Shown here piece after piece: positions 21,057 through 31,615 of a stretch of DNA of 64,000 nt; the first letter of the stretch is position 1; each line of letters begins with the position of its first letter. The notes beneath the pieces were generated by a model. It had not been told where the DNA came from. It worked only from the letters and a program-made list of their open reading frames with translations, and did not search any database. A program made the translations under genes and the position numbers. The stretch comes from Theropithecus gelada. Its lineage: Eukaryota; Chordata; Mammalia; Primates; Cercopithecidae. The DNA lies in NCBI RefSeq assembly GCF_003255815.1, contig NC_037682.1, forward strand, positions 17,677,588 through 17,741,587, read 5' to 3'.

Positions 21057-21368
21057 TTTATGTATTTATGTATTTATTTATTTATTTGAGATGGAGTCTC
21101 ACTCTGTTGCCCAGGCTGGAGTGCAGTGGCACGTTTGGTTCACTGCAACCTCCACCTCCTGGGTTCAAGCGATTCTCATACCTCAGCCTCTCAAGTAGTT
21201 GGAATTACAGGTGCCCACCACCATGCCTGGCTAATTTTTGTATTTTTAGTAGAGACAGGGTTTCACCATATTGGCCAGGCTGATCTCGAACTCCTGATCT
21301 CAAGTGATCCAACCGCCTCAAACTCTAAAAGTACTAGAATTACAGGTATGAGCCACTGTGCCCAGCCT
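21057..21368 (-). mobile_element. AluS, antisense, in L1
   Basis: (TTTA)n tail, full dimer, duplication AGAAATGTTCTTT / AGATGTTCTTT. Confidence 0.92.
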
Positions 21369-21410
21369 ATAGATGTTCTTTATTAAGTTAAGGAAGTTTC
21401 CCTTTATTCC

Positions 21411-21458
21411 TAGTCTTGCTCTGTCGCCCAGGCTGGAGTGCAGTGGCGTGATTACTGA
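21411..21458 (-). repeat. Alu-derived patch within L1
   Basis: About 40 bp of antisense Alu (CTTGCTCTGTCGCCCAGGC onward) replaces L1 sequence between TATTCCTAGT and TACTGATGTGATAG. It has no tail, no Alu ends and no target duplication. Confidence 0.8.
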
Positions 21459-21546
21459 TGTGATAGATTATATTAATTAATATTCAAATGTGGAACTAGT
21501 CTTGCATACCTGGGATAAGTCCCACTTGGTCATGGTGTATAATTCT

Positions 21547-21844
21547 TTTTTTTTTTTTTTTTGAGACGGAGTTTCACTCTTGTTGCCCAGGCTGGAGTGC
21601 AATGGCACGATCTTGGCTCACCGCAACCTCCGCCTCCCAGGTTCAAGCGATTCTCCTGCCTCAGCCTCCCGAGTAGCTGGGATTACAGGCATGCGACACC
21701 ACGCCCAACTAATTTTTTGTATTTTTAGTAGAGAGGGGGTTTCTCCATGTTGGTCAGGCTGGTCTTGAACTCCCAGCCTCAGGTGATCCACCCACTTCGG
21801 CCTCCCAAACTGCTGGGATTACAGGCGTGAACCACTGCACCCGG
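21547..21844 (-). mobile_element. AluS, antisense, in L1
   Basis: Exact duplication GGTCATGGTGTATAATTC at about 21528 and 21846 within L1 text. Confidence 0.95.
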
Positions 21845-22164
21845 TTGGTCATGGTGTATAATTCTTTTCTGACATTATTGGATTTGATTTGCTAACATCT
21901 TATTGAAGATTTTTGCATCTATATTCATGAGAGATATTGGTCTGTAGTTTTCTTTTCTTCTAATGTCTTTGTCTGGTTTTGGTATTGAGGTAATACTGAC
22001 CTCATAGAATGAATTAGGATTGGTCTCTCTGCTTCTATCTCCAGAAGAGATTGTAGAGAATTGGTAAAATTTCTTCCTTAAATTTTTGGTAGAATTCATC
22101 AGTGAACCTCTCCAGGCCTGGTGCTTTCTATTCTGGAAAGTTATTATTGATTCAATTTCCTTAA

Positions 22165-22675
22165 CCCTCTTCCCATTTGCCCCGAGAATACTCGCCAGTG
22201 GCACTTGTGACTGCAGTATTTACCCCCAAGATAACTTTGCCACAAAATATCTCGCTTTTATCATTATTTTCGCTTCACTCTAGTACACTGATTTTGGAAA
22301 CAAAAGATATCATTCTACTTATAGCATTCTGTTTTTAGAACTCATATTTCCATTTACAAAATATAGTAATTCTCTATTGCTGAAAATGTCAAATCCTAGA
22401 AAATGTAACATTCGTACGTATGATGTTAACATTATTCTCGAACAGTTGTTGGCTGAAGATTCATGTGATGAATCCAATTTTTCCAAAATAGACAATTCTG
22501 ATTATTCAGATGATTCTGATGTTAGTTCTGTTTGGAAATAACTGCAAGAACAGTTTTTATATTTTATTTTCACATTTAAAATCAGATTTGCTTCAGTCTG
22601 AAAGAGCATGTTCATGTAAAATTAAATGAGCACAGACAGTGAGCTGTCTTTTTTTTTTTCTAAGTGAGAAAATGG
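22165..22675 (+). mobile_element. piggyBac non-autonomous element (MER75/PGBD4-related)
   Basis: A 511-bp insert in the L1, bounded by TTAA at 22161-22164 and 22676-22679, the signature target of piggyBac. Removing insert and one TTAA rejoins L1 text (CAATTTCCTTAATAGATATA). Ends CCCTCTTCCCATTTGCC and, on the other strand, CCATTTTCTCACTT match at 11 of 14 positions as inverted repeats. It contains a short PGBD4-like coding remnant, so it is an internally deleted derivative of an autonomous element. Confidence 0.9.
22386..22541 (+). pseudogene. PGBD4-like transposase N-terminal remnant, 51 codons
   Basis: The open frame starts MSNPRKCNIR, continues with LEQLLAEDSCDES and an acidic SDDSD stretch, and ends VWK-stop. 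The opening MSNPRK and LLAEDS-DES-FS-ID-SD pattern is what I recall for the N-terminus of human PGBD4. The DDE catalytic domain is entirely absent, so no transposase activity is possible. Whether the peptide is ever made cannot be told from sequence. It is still open after tens of millions of years, which for 51 codons could be chance. Confidence 0.75.
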
Positions 22676-22784
22676 TTAATAGATATAGGCCTGTTAAGAT
22701 TGTCTATTTCTTCTTATGTGAGTTTTGGCAGATTGTTTCTTTCAATAAATTGGTCCATTTCATCTAGGTTATCAAATTCATGGA

Positions 22785-23199
22785 TGGTATGGTTTGAAGT
22801 CCCCTCCAAAACTCATGTTGAAATTTAGTTGCCATTGTGATGATGTTGAGAGGTGGGGCTTTTAAGAGGTGTTAGGTCGCAGGGAAACCACCCTCATGAA
22901 TGAATTAAGGCTGTTATTGCAGGAGTAGGTTACTTATTTATTTTATTTTATTTTTAAAGAAAGTTTGGCCCCTTTTTTCTCTCTCTTCCTCTCTGTCTTT
23001 CTCTGTCTCTGTCTCTGTCTCTCTCTCACCATGTGATGCCTTCTGCCATGGAATAACCATGGGATAACCCTCACCAGATCTTGGCACCATGCTCTTGGAC
23101 TTCCCAGCCTCCAGAACCATGAGCCAAATAAACTTCCATTCTTTATAAATTACCTCACCTGTGGTTTTCTGTTATAGCAGCAGAAAGTGGACTAAGACA
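22785..23199 (+). mobile_element. MaLR solo LTR (MST/MLT1A-like) in L1
   Basis: TGGTATGGTTTGAAGTCCCC to GTGGACTAAGACA, with CCATGTGATGCCTTCTGCCA and the AATAAA-containing CCAAATAAACTTCCATTC. Internal CTCTGT array at 22980-23030. L1 text resumes at 23200. Confidence 0.88.
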
Positions 23200-23412
23200 G
23201 TTGGCACAGAGTGGCTCACAATATTTCTTTGTTATACTGTTAATGACAATGGGGTCTGTAATTGTGTCTCCACTTTCATTTCTTATGTTAGTAATTTGTG
23301 TCTTGTTTTTTTTTTTTCTTAGACTGGCTAGAGGCTTATTGATTTTATTGATCTTTTCATAGAGCCAGCTTTTTGTTTTGTTGATTTTCTCTCTTAATTT
23401 CCTGTTTTCAAC

Positions 23413-23416
<4 letters not shown>

Positions 23417-23456
<40 letters not shown>
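23417..23456. repeat. (TA)20 tract
   Basis: Perfect 40-bp TA array on the tail side of an antisense Alu, inside its CAACTTCA target duplication, so it arose within the Alu tail. Confidence 0.92.
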
Positions 23457-23465
<9 letters not shown>

Positions 23466-23789
23466 TTTTTGCATGTATTTGTATTTTTTTTTTTTTTTTC
23501 CCCGAGACAGACTCTCGCTCCGTCACCCAGGCTGGAGTGGTGCGGTGGTGCAATCTTGGCTCACCACAACCTCTACCTCCCGGGTTCAAGTGATTCTCCT
23601 GCCTCAGCCTCCTGAATATCTGGGACTACAGGTACGTGCCACCACACCCAGCTAGTTTTTGTATTTTTTAGTAAAGATGGGGTTTCGCCAAGTTGGCCAG
23701 GCTGGTCTCAAACTCCTAACCACAGGTGATCTGCCCGCCTCAGCCTCCCAAAGTGCTGGGATTACAGGCATGAGCTACCACGCCCAGCT
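23457..23789 (-). mobile_element. Alu, antisense, in L1
   Basis: Interrupted T tail (GCATGTATTTGTA inside it), full dimer to CACGCCCAGCTG. L1 resumes with CCAACTTCACTGAC. Confidence 0.92.
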
Positions 23790-24018
23790 GCCAACTTCAC
23801 TGACTTTTGCTCTAATTTTAATTATTTTTCTTCTTATACTGACTTTGGATTAAATTTGCTTTTTTTTCTAGTTTTCTAAGGTGGAAGTTTACATTATTGA
23901 TTTTAGACCTTTTTTCTTTTCTACTATATGCTTTCGATGCTATAAACCTTCCTCTAAGTGCGTTTTTGCTTCATCCACAAATTTTATTAAGTTGTATTTT
24001 CATTTAGTTCGAAATCGC

Positions 24019-24318
24019 CTTTTTTTGGTGGGGGGGATGGAGTCTTGCTCTGTTGCCCAGGCTGGAGTGGAATGGCATGATCTTTGCTCACTATAACCTC
24101 TGCCTCCCGGGTTCAAGAAATTCTCCTGCCTCAGCCTCCCAAGTAGCTTGGATTACAGGCATGCACCACCACATCTGGCTAAATTTTGGTATTTTTTAGT
24201 AGAGACGGGGTTGTCCCATGTTGGTCAGGCTGGTCTTGAACTCCTGACCTCAGGTGATCCGTCCACCTTGTCCCCCAAAGTGCTGGGATTACAGGTGTGA
24301 GTCATCGTGCCTAGCCCA
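24019..24318 (-). mobile_element. Alu, antisense, in L1
   Basis: Tail eroded to TTTTTTTGGTGGGGGGGA, full dimer to CGTGCCTAGCC. Confidence 0.92.
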
Positions 24319-25509
24319 AAATAGTTGCAGCTGTCTCTTGAAATTTCTTCTTTGAACTATATGTTGTTTAGTAATGTATTGTTTGGGGATTTTTCAGCTG
24401 TTTTTCTGTTATGGGATTCTAGTTTAATTCCATTGTGGTCTGACAGTAGACACTGTATGATTTCTATTTAAATTTGCTAAAGTGTTTTTTATGGCCCAGA
24501 TTGTGGTCTATCTTGATGAATGTTCCATGTGAGCTTGAGAAGAACATGTAATCTGCTTTTATTGGATGAAGTAATCTATAGATGTCAATTATATTCAGTT
24601 GATTGATGGTGCTATTGAGTTCAACTATGTCCTTACTGATTTTCTGCCTGCTATTTATTTCTAGTAGAGGGGTGTTAAAATCTCCAACCCTGATAGTGGA
24701 CTCATCTATTTCTCTTTATAGTTTTATCAGTTTTGCCTCACATATTTTGATGCTCTATTGTTAGTGCATACACATTAAGGACTGTTATGTCTTCTCAGGG
24801 AATGAGCCCCTTTGTCGTTATGTTATGCCTCTCTTTCTCTCTGATGACTTTCTTGCTCTGAAGACTGCTCTGTCTGAAATTAATCACAGCTACTCTCTGC
24901 TTTGATTAGTGTTACCATGCAATATCTTTCTCCATCACTTTACATTTACTCTATATGTATCTTTATATTTAAAGTGGGTTTCTTATAGGCAACATTAGTT
25001 GAGGTTTTTTTTTCTTTTTTCTTTTTTAACATATCAACCACAGCAATCAGAGAGTCTTTTTTAAAATTCATTCTGACAATCCCTGTCAGAGTTGTGTATC
25101 TAAATCCCTTTTAGTTGGTGTATTTAGATCATTGATGTTTAAGACGTTATTGGCATAGTGGATAGTATCTACTATATTTGTTACTGTTTTCCATTTTTTT
25201 GCCCTGCTTCTCTGTTCTAATTTTCATTTTCCATACTTTTTCTGCCTTTTGTGGTTTTAATTGAGTATTTTATTTTCTCTCCTTTCTTAGCACATCAACT
25301 ATACTTCTTTTATTACTGTCTTTTTAGTGGCTGTCGTAGAGTTTGCAATATACATTGACAATTAATCCAAGTCTATTTTCAAATAACACTATACCACTTC
25401 ATGGGTAGTGCAAGTATCTCATAATAACAAAATATTTTTAAAATTCCTCTCTCCCATCCCTTGTATCATTACTGTCATTTATTTCAACCATACACAAACA
25501 TACCAACAC

Positions 25510-25533
25510 ACACACACACACACATATACATGT
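25510..25533. repeat. (CA)n short array in L1
   Basis: ACACACACACACACACACAC, about 20 bases, in old L1 sequence. Confidence 0.85.
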
Positions 25534-25614
25534 AACCATACATAATCAATGACATTGTTGCTATTATTTTGAAGAAACTGTTATCTGTTAGATCAGTTAA
25601 GAATAAGAAAAGGG

Positions 25615-25738
25615 GAGGGCATAGTGGGTCATACCTGTAATCCCAGCACTTTAGTAGGCTGAGGTGGGAGGATGACTTGAACCTAGGAGTTTGAAACCAG
25701 CCTAGACAACATAGGGAGACCCCTGTCTCTATTTAAAA
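25615..25738 (+). mobile_element. Free left Alu monomer (FLAM) in L1
   Basis: Monomer with tail AAAACAAAATAAG. Duplication AATAAGAAAA on both sides. Confidence 0.85.
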
Positions 25739-25815
25739 CAAAATAAGAAAACTATTTTATTCTTCATTTATTCATTCTCTGATCCAATGTTCTTCCTTTC
25801 TCATTTATAAACAAT

Positions 25816-25957
25816 TTTTTTTCTTATTTTCTAGAGATGGAGTCTTGCTATGTTGCCCAGGCTGGACTCTGGACTTGAACCCCTGGGCTCAAGCGATCCT
25901 CCTGCCTCAGCTTCCCAAGTAGCTGGGACTACAGGCATGTAGCACTGTGCCTAGCGT
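25816..25957 (-). mobile_element. Free Alu monomer, antisense, in L1
   Basis: AGAGATGGAGTCTTGCTATG to TAGCACTGTGCCTAGC. Duplication TCTTCCTTTCT at about 25790 and 25958. Confidence 0.8.
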
Positions 25958-26124
25958 GTCTTCCTTTCTTTATGTAGATCTGGTTTTCCAAACTTCCTTT
26001 AACATTGCTTGAAAGGCAGATCTACTGATGACAAATTCCTTTAGTTTTTGTTTATCTGAGAAACTGCTTATTTCTCCTTCATTTCTGAAGGATAATTTTG
26101 AAGGGTACAGAATTCTAGGTTGGT

Positions 26125-26241
26125 GGCCGGGCGCAGTGGCTCATGCCTGTAATTCCAGCACTTTAGGAGGCAGAGGTAGGTGGATCACGAGGTCAGGAGA
26201 TCGAGACCATCTTGGCTAACACAGTGAAACTCTGCCTCTAC

Positions 26242-26272
<31 letters not shown>

Positions 26273-26436
26273 AGCCAGGCATGGTGGTGGGCCCCTGTAG
26301 TCCCAGCTACTCGGGAAACTGAGACAAGAGAATGGCATGAACCCGGGAGGTGGAGTTTGCAGTGAGCCAAGATCGCACCACTGCACTCCAGCCTGGGGTA
26401 TAGAGTAAGACTCCGTCTCAAAAAAAAAAAAAAAAA
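26125..26436 (+). mobile_element. AluY in L1
   Basis: Mid-linker expanded to A28 (26241-26270), tail A17. Exact duplication GAATTCTAGGTTGGTG at 26110 and 26437. Confidence 0.95.
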
Positions 26437-26475
26437 GAATTCTAGGTTGGTGATTTTTTTTTCTCTCTCAACATT

Positions 26476-26529
26476 TCCTTCCTCCCTTCCTCCCTCCCTT
26501 CCTCCCTTCCTTGCTTCCTCCCTTCCTTC
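26476..26529. repeat. (CCTT)n/(CCCTT)n array
   Basis: Pyrimidine array TTCCTCCCTTCCTCCC on the tail side of the following antisense Alu, probably derived from its tail. Confidence 0.85.
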
Positions 26530-26810
26530 AGACAGAGTCTCGCTGTCACCTCAGGCTGGAGTGAAGTGGTATGATCTAGGCTCACTGCAACCTCCGCCTC
26601 CCAGGTTCAAGCGATTCTCCTGTCTTGGCCTCCTGAGTAGCTGGGATTACAGGCATCTGCCACCACACCTGGCTAATTTTTGTATTTTTAGTAGAGACTG
26701 GGTTTCTCTATGTTGATCAGGCTGGTCTTGAACTCCCGACCTCAGGTGATCTGCCCACCTCGGCCTCCCAAAGTGCTGGGATTACAGGCATGAGCCACCA
26801 CACCCGGCCA
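26528..26810 (-). mobile_element. AluS, antisense, at L1 right end
   Basis: Full dimer from GACAGAGTCTCGCTGTC to CACACCCGGCC. Confidence 0.92.
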
Positions 26811-27248
26811 AATATTGTATTTTATCTGCTTGTGTGTCTTTCCAATTTGCGGGCAGACGTTTGCCCTGTGACCTCACTTCTCTGAAGAATCTAAGAAGAG
26901 TTGTTGATTTTTAAGTTTGTTCAGCTTTTTACTTGTTTTAAGGACAGAGGGGTGACTTCTAAGCTCCTTACATGCCAGACTGGAAACCAGAAGTCCCTCA
27001 CCAAAATTATTTTGGTGCATAAGTCTCAAGAAGGGCTTCCTCCACCCGGGAAGAATTGGATTTTAGTTAACATCTGTCAAGCACCGTCTGCGAGCCAGAT
27101 GTCTAGCAAATACTTTCACACGCATTACTTCATTAAGTCCTCACAACAGCCCTGAGAGGTGGGTATTATTATTACCATCCCCATTTTACAGGTGAGAAAG
27201 CTGATATTCACAAAACCAAAATGACTTGACAAAATTATAAAGGTAGAA

Positions 27249-27540
27249 GGCCAGGTGCAGTGACTCACGCCTGTAATCTCAGCACTTTGGGAGGCCAAGG
27301 TGGGCAGATCACCTGAGGTCGGGAGTTCGAGACCAGCCTGACCAACATGGAGAAACCCCGTCTCTACTAAAAATACAAAATTAGCCAGGCATGGTGGTGC
27401 ATGCCTGTAATCCCAGCTACTGGGGAGGCTGAGGCAGGAGAATCGCTTGAACCCGGGAGGCGAAGGTTGCAGTGAGCCGAGATCGTGCCATTGCACTCCA
27501 GCCTGGGCAACAAGAGCGAAACTCCATCTCAAAAAAAAAT
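27249..27540 (+). mobile_element. AluS in MIR
   Basis: Full dimer, A9(TA)n tail, duplication TATAAAGGTAGAA at 27237 and 27557. Confidence 0.94.
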
Positions 27541-27601
27541 ATATATATATAAAAATATAAAGGTAGAAACTGGTAGAGTTAATATTAAAACAAGGTCTTT
27601 T

Positions 27602-27870
27602 TTTGGGAGGCTGAGGCAGGTGGATCACCTGTGGTCGGGAGTTCATGACCAGCCTGGCCAACATGGTGAAACCGCATCTCTACTAAAAATATAAAAATTA
27701 GCCAGATGTGGTGGTGCTTGCTTGTCGTCCCAGCTACTCGGGAGGCTGAGGCAGGAGAATCGCTTGAACCCAGGAGGTGGAGGTTGCAGTAAGCTGAGAT
27801 AGCGCCACCGCACTCCAGCCTGGGCGACAGAGTGAGACTCCACCTCAAAATTAATTAATTAATTAAAAAA
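27602..27870 (+). mobile_element. 5'-truncated Alu in MIR
   Basis: Starts at TTGGGAGGCTGAGGCAGGTG. Tail (ATTA)n. Duplication AAAACAAGGTCTT / AAAACAATGTCTT. Confidence 0.9.
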
Positions 27871-28159
27871 AAAAATAAAACAATGTCTTCTGACACCAAG
27901 GCTAGGGACTTAACTTTAGAAAATGAAAAGTCTCAAGTTATTTTCTGCTCCTCTTCCTTCTTTCTCTGGGAACTTTACTCATGTTTGGGTTTTCATGGAG
28001 TTGGGGACATTGGCAGTACTGAAGTCTGCCCACTGAATCTAAGGTATAGCAGAGGCTTGAGCAACTATATGGCCAATGCAATTCAGAGTTATTTTGACTT
28101 TCCAAAATATACCACCAGAATTAGCAGGCACCTGGCACAGTCCAATTTCAACAAGCAGA

Positions 28160-28240
28160 TATATACATATACACACACACACACACATATATACACACAT
28201 ATATATATACACACACACACATAAAATACATATACACATT
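28160..28240. repeat. (TA)n(CA)n microsatellite
   Basis: ATATACATATACACACACAC array on the tail side of an antisense Alu. 27901-28159 is unassigned. Confidence 0.85.
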
Positions 28241-28547
28241 TCTTTTTGAGGTGGATTTTCACTCTTGTTGCCCAGGCTGGAGTGCAATGGCACAATCTTG
28301 GCTCACTGTAACCCCCGCCTCCCTGGTTCAAGTGATTTTCCTGCCTCAGCCTCCCAAGTAGCTGGGATTATAGGCACCTGCCACCACGTCTGGCTAATTT
28401 TTTGTATTTTTAGTAGAGACGGGGTTTCACCATGTTGGCTGATCTTGAACTCCTGACCTCAGGTGATCCCCACCACCTCAGCCTCCCAAAGTGCTGGGAT
28501 AGCAGGTGTGAGCCACCACGCAGGCATGAGCCACCACGCCAGGCCCT
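28241..28547 (-). mobile_element. AluS, antisense
   Basis: Full dimer. Its 5' end carries a small duplication of GGCATGAGCCACCACGC (28505-28545). Confidence 0.9.
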
Positions 28548-28574
28548 CTTCTATATTATTTTTAACTGTTTAGA

Positions 28575-28760
28575 GCTTCTTAACCAAGGTCTATGGATTC
28601 CTTAAGGGTCCTCAGGGGCTTTTAGAGGTTTGCGAATCTCTTGAAACCATGTTACATCTTGTGGGTATAAGAAAAGATGAATTTGTTTTGAGGAGAAGGT
28701 TTATCTTTTTTCATTACTGTCTCAAAGAGGTCTCCGATGCAAACAAGGTTAAAAATAATT
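28575..28760 (+). mobile_element. hAT-type MITE, diverged
   Basis: CTTCTTAACCAAGGTCTATG near one end and CAAACAAGGTTAAAAATA near the other, with GTCTCAAAGAGGTCTCCGAT, resemble a Charlie-group element. Name not resolved. Confidence 0.45.
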
Positions 28761-29369
28761 AATATAGGCTTTATCCAAGAAGAATTTGGTTTTAAACTTT
28801 TTGACCTCAGCCTAGGGAGAAAACCAGATACAAGTAAGGAATGCAGCAGCTCATATCAGGAAATAATAATAACACTAATACTTCAGTAATTACTTTTTTC
28901 CTCTGTGCTGATTGAGACACAGATCTGGCTTTTGCCAAACCAAAAAAAAAAAAAAAAAAAAAAGAAAGAAAGAAAGAAACCCCAGCGATTTGTGCTGAGA
29001 CCAAAAGGATGCATCTGTTTCCTGAATCAACCAGATCAAATGAACACTCGATCAAAAGCTGCCAATGCCGAGACTTCATTTTCTTTCAGAGAAAGATGAA
29101 GAAGTTATGCTAAAGAGAGGGGGGGAAAGAGTAAACCCAGGCAAGAGGAGAAATATAAGCTCTGGTTCGGGATGATGCCAATGGATTTCTTGATATGGTA
29201 TCTTCTCCAGACTAAAAATCACTCCAAACAGGTATTATTTTCTACAAGACCTGCATGCTAACTCCTCTCTGAAATAGTTATGCAATGGAGGCTTTGGCTC
29301 AGTCTGTCTGCAAGAGCTACATGGTATCTTGCCACCCACTCCTGCATCTTACCCAGTCTTCCACATACC
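28761..29369. other. Unassigned, with A-rich simple repeat
   Basis: Contains an A23(GAAA)4 tract at about 28940-28978 with no recognisable retroelement in front of it. Otherwise nothing I can name. Confidence 0.45.
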
Positions 29370-29565
29370 TGCCACAATCTAGCCATGATTAATTCTTTGT
29401 CATGTTCTCAGTTCCCATGGCATCTTTGCATTTGCTGTTCCCTGAGCATTTGCTGTTTCCTCTGCTTGAAATACCCGTCACTCCCTTTTCCCCCTGGCTA
29501 TCTCCCCTTCAGCCCAAGGGACATCTCTTCTAAGAAGCTTTCTCTAACCCCTCAGGGAAAATTAA
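29370..29565 (+). mobile_element. L2 fragment
   Basis: CATCTTTGCATTTGCTGTTC, GAAATACCCGTCACTCCCTT and AAGAAGCTTTCTCTAACCCC follow L2 3' text. It may start earlier, near 29270. Confidence 0.7.
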
Positions 29566-29570
29566 GTATC

Positions 29571-29574
<4 letters not shown>

Positions 29575-29630
<56 letters not shown>
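29575..29630. repeat. (AC)24 microsatellite
   Basis: Uninterrupted AC array of about 48 bp then ATATATAT, on the tail side of an antisense Alu. Confidence 0.95.
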
Positions 29631-29915
29631 TTTTAAGGCACAGTCTCACTCTGTTGCCCAGGCTGGAGTGCAGTGACGCAATCTTGGCTCACTGCAACCT
29701 CTGCCTCTGAGTTCAAGCGATTTTCCTACCTCAGCCTCCAGAGTAGCTGGGATTACAGGTGTGCACCACCACGCCCAGCTAATTTTTGTATTTTTAGTAG
29801 ATACGTAGTTTTATCATGTTGGCCAGGTTGGTCTCGAACTCCTGACCTCAGGTGATCTGCCCACTTCGGCCTCCCAAAGTGCTGGGATTATAGGTGTGTG
29901 CCACCATGTCCGGCC
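29626..29915 (-). mobile_element. AluS, antisense
   Basis: AAGGCACAGTCTCACTCTG to CCATGTCCGGCC. Confidence 0.92.
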
Positions 29916-29917
29916 TC

Positions 29918-30095
29918 ATTATTTAATTTTTAATTGACAAATAATAATTGTATATATTTATGGGGTACAATGTGATGTTTTGCTGTATGTTCACAATGTG
30001 GAATGATTCAATCCTGCTACTTAACAAATTCATCACCTCATATAGTAATCATTTTTTTTTTGTGGTGGAAACATTTAAAAGTCTGTTCTTCTACA
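29918..30095 (-). mobile_element. L1 3' UTR fragment, antisense
   Basis: TTTTTAATTGACAAATAATA, TTTATGGGGTACAATGTGAT and TTAACAAATTCATCACCTCA are reversed L1 3' UTR text. 5'-truncated. 30096-30652 after it is unassigned. Confidence 0.8.
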
Positions 30096-30665
30096 AATCA
30101 ACACTTTAAAGCATAGAAGAGCTGCTCTCTTTCCTGGAAGCAGGGAGCTGTGCAGAAGCAGAACGACTAGCGATGTTAGAATTCTGTGATTCTTTTGTTC
30201 ATGTTAAAATGGCATAAGATCATAAGTTTTGAGATTTAAAAGGGACTTTGAAGACCCTTTGAGAATCCAAGCTCTCATTCTACTCATATCCTGATTTGAT
30301 TCATATCTCTCTGTTATTATATCCCTGGAGAGCACAGGTGGAATCCAACCCAAAATAGGCTTCCTCAGAAGGGTTTGGTCCTGTGAATACCTTCCCCAAG
30401 GATCATGTGGTGTAAACACCTTCATTCGAGGCAAATGATATCTAAATATATGCTCCCCACAGATGCGTCCAGCGCTTTATGGTTTGTAAAGTTGTCCTCC
30501 TCACAGTTTCTAACTCAATAAGGGATAACTCAATGGCTTAAAGGTCATTCATCAAGGATAATTTGTCCAGGTCACCAGCTCATTAACAGTGGAACTTAGG
30601 CCAGAACTCCCGGTGGAATGCACTTTCTCCCTCATCCTGATATTTTCTTATTGAAAATTATTCTG

Positions 30666-30947
30666 GGCCGGGCGCGGTGGCTCAAGCCTGTAATCCCAGC
30701 ACTTTGGGAGGCCGAGACGGGCGGATCACGAGGTCAGGAGATCGAGACCATCCTGTCTAACCCGGTGAAACCCCGTCTCTAATAAAGAAATACAAAAAAC
30801 TAGCCGGGCGCGGTGGCGGGCGCCTGTAGTCCCAGCTACTCGGGAGGCTGAGGCAGGAGAATGGCGTAAACCCGGGAGGCGGAGCTTGCAGTGAGCTGAG
30901 ATCCGGCCACTGCACTCCAGCCTGGGCGACAGAGCCAGATTCCGTCT

Positions 30948-30978
<31 letters not shown>
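30666..30978 (+). mobile_element. AluY left of assembly gap
   Basis: Near-consensus, with GATCCGGCCACTG and A30 tail. Left duplication GAAAATTATTCTG at 30653-30665. Confidence 0.95.
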
Positions 30979-30980
<2 letters not shown>

Positions 30981-31366
30981 NNNNNNNNNNNNNNNNNNNN
31001 NNNNNNNNNNNNNNNNNNNNNNNNNNNNNNNNNNNNNNNNNNNNNNNNNNNNNNNNNNNNNNNNNNNNNNNNNNNNNNNNNNNNNNNNNNNNNNNNNNNN
31101 NNNNNNNNNNNNNNNNNNNNNNNNNNNNNNNNNNNNNNNNNNNNNNNNNNNNNNNNNNNNNNNNNNNNNNNNNNNNNNNNNNNNNNNNNNNNNNNNNNNN
31201 NNNNNNNNNNNNNNNNNNNNNNNNNNNNNNNNNNNNNNNNNNNNNNNNNNNNNNNNNNNNNNNNNNNNNNNNNNNNNNNNNNNNNNNNNNNNNNNNNNNN
31301 NNNNNNNNNNNNNNNNNNNNNNNNNNNNNNNNNNNNNNNNNNNNNNNNNNNNNNNNNNNNNNNNNN
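30981..31366. other. Assembly gap (386 N)
   Basis: Undetermined bases. It begins two bases after an AluY tail and ends about 55 bases into another AluY. Confidence 1.
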
Positions 31367-31615
31367 GGCGGATCACGAGGTCAGGAGATCGAGACCATCC
31401 TGGCTAACACGGTGAAACCCCATCTGTACTAAAAAAATACAAAAAACTAGCCGGGCGAGGTGGCGGGCGCCTGTAGTCCCAGCTACTCGGGAGGCTGAGG
31501 CAGGAGAATGGCGTGAACCTGGGAGGCGGAGCTTGCAGTGAGCCGAGATCCGGCCACTGCACTCCAGCCCGGGCGACAGAGTGAGACTCCGTCTCAAAAA
31601 AAAAAAAAAAAAAAA
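31367..31615 (+). mobile_element. AluY right of assembly gap
   Basis: Starts at GGCGGATCACGAGG, ends in an A20 tail, followed by GAAAATTATTCTG at 31616-31628. That matches the duplication left of the first AluY. The sequence differs from the first copy at several sites. Confidence 0.95.

Larger units (their letters stand above)
19890..26840 (-). mobile_element. Old L1 (L1M/PB age), antisense, host of many inserts
   Basis: Left to right it reads from ORF2 C-terminal side through reverse transcriptase to endonuclease and ORF1. On the minus strand 20,835-20,846 encodes FADD of the RT active site and about 20,925-20,985 encodes SGVRQGCLLSPLFFNIV. Recognisable L1 stretches lie at 21,850-22,160, 22,680-22,784, 23,200-23,416, 23,790-24,018, 24,320-25,614, 25,740-26,124 and 26,437-26,475. 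Frames are broken by indels and inserts. 5'-truncated in the ORF1 region. Confidence 0.9.
27060..27900 (+). mobile_element. MIR SINE split by two Alus
   Basis: 5' half AGCACCGTCTGCGAGCCAGA, centre CCCCATTTTACAGGTGAGAA to 27248, then pieces at 27556-27600 and 27875-27900 (GTCTTCTGACACCAAGGC). The 26841-27059 stretch before it is unassigned. Confidence 0.85.

Noticed and set aside
22785..23199. Exact target duplication for the MaLR LTR in L1
   Set aside because: Flanks (ATGGA and GTTGG) do not match cleanly, so no duplication is claimed.
28940..28978. A23(GAAA)4 tract as a retrocopy tail
   Set aside because: No retroelement or flanking duplication could be matched.
30726..31376. 216-codon open frame on the minus strand across the gap
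   Set aside because: It is open only because N bases contain no stops. The real residues are antisense AluY.
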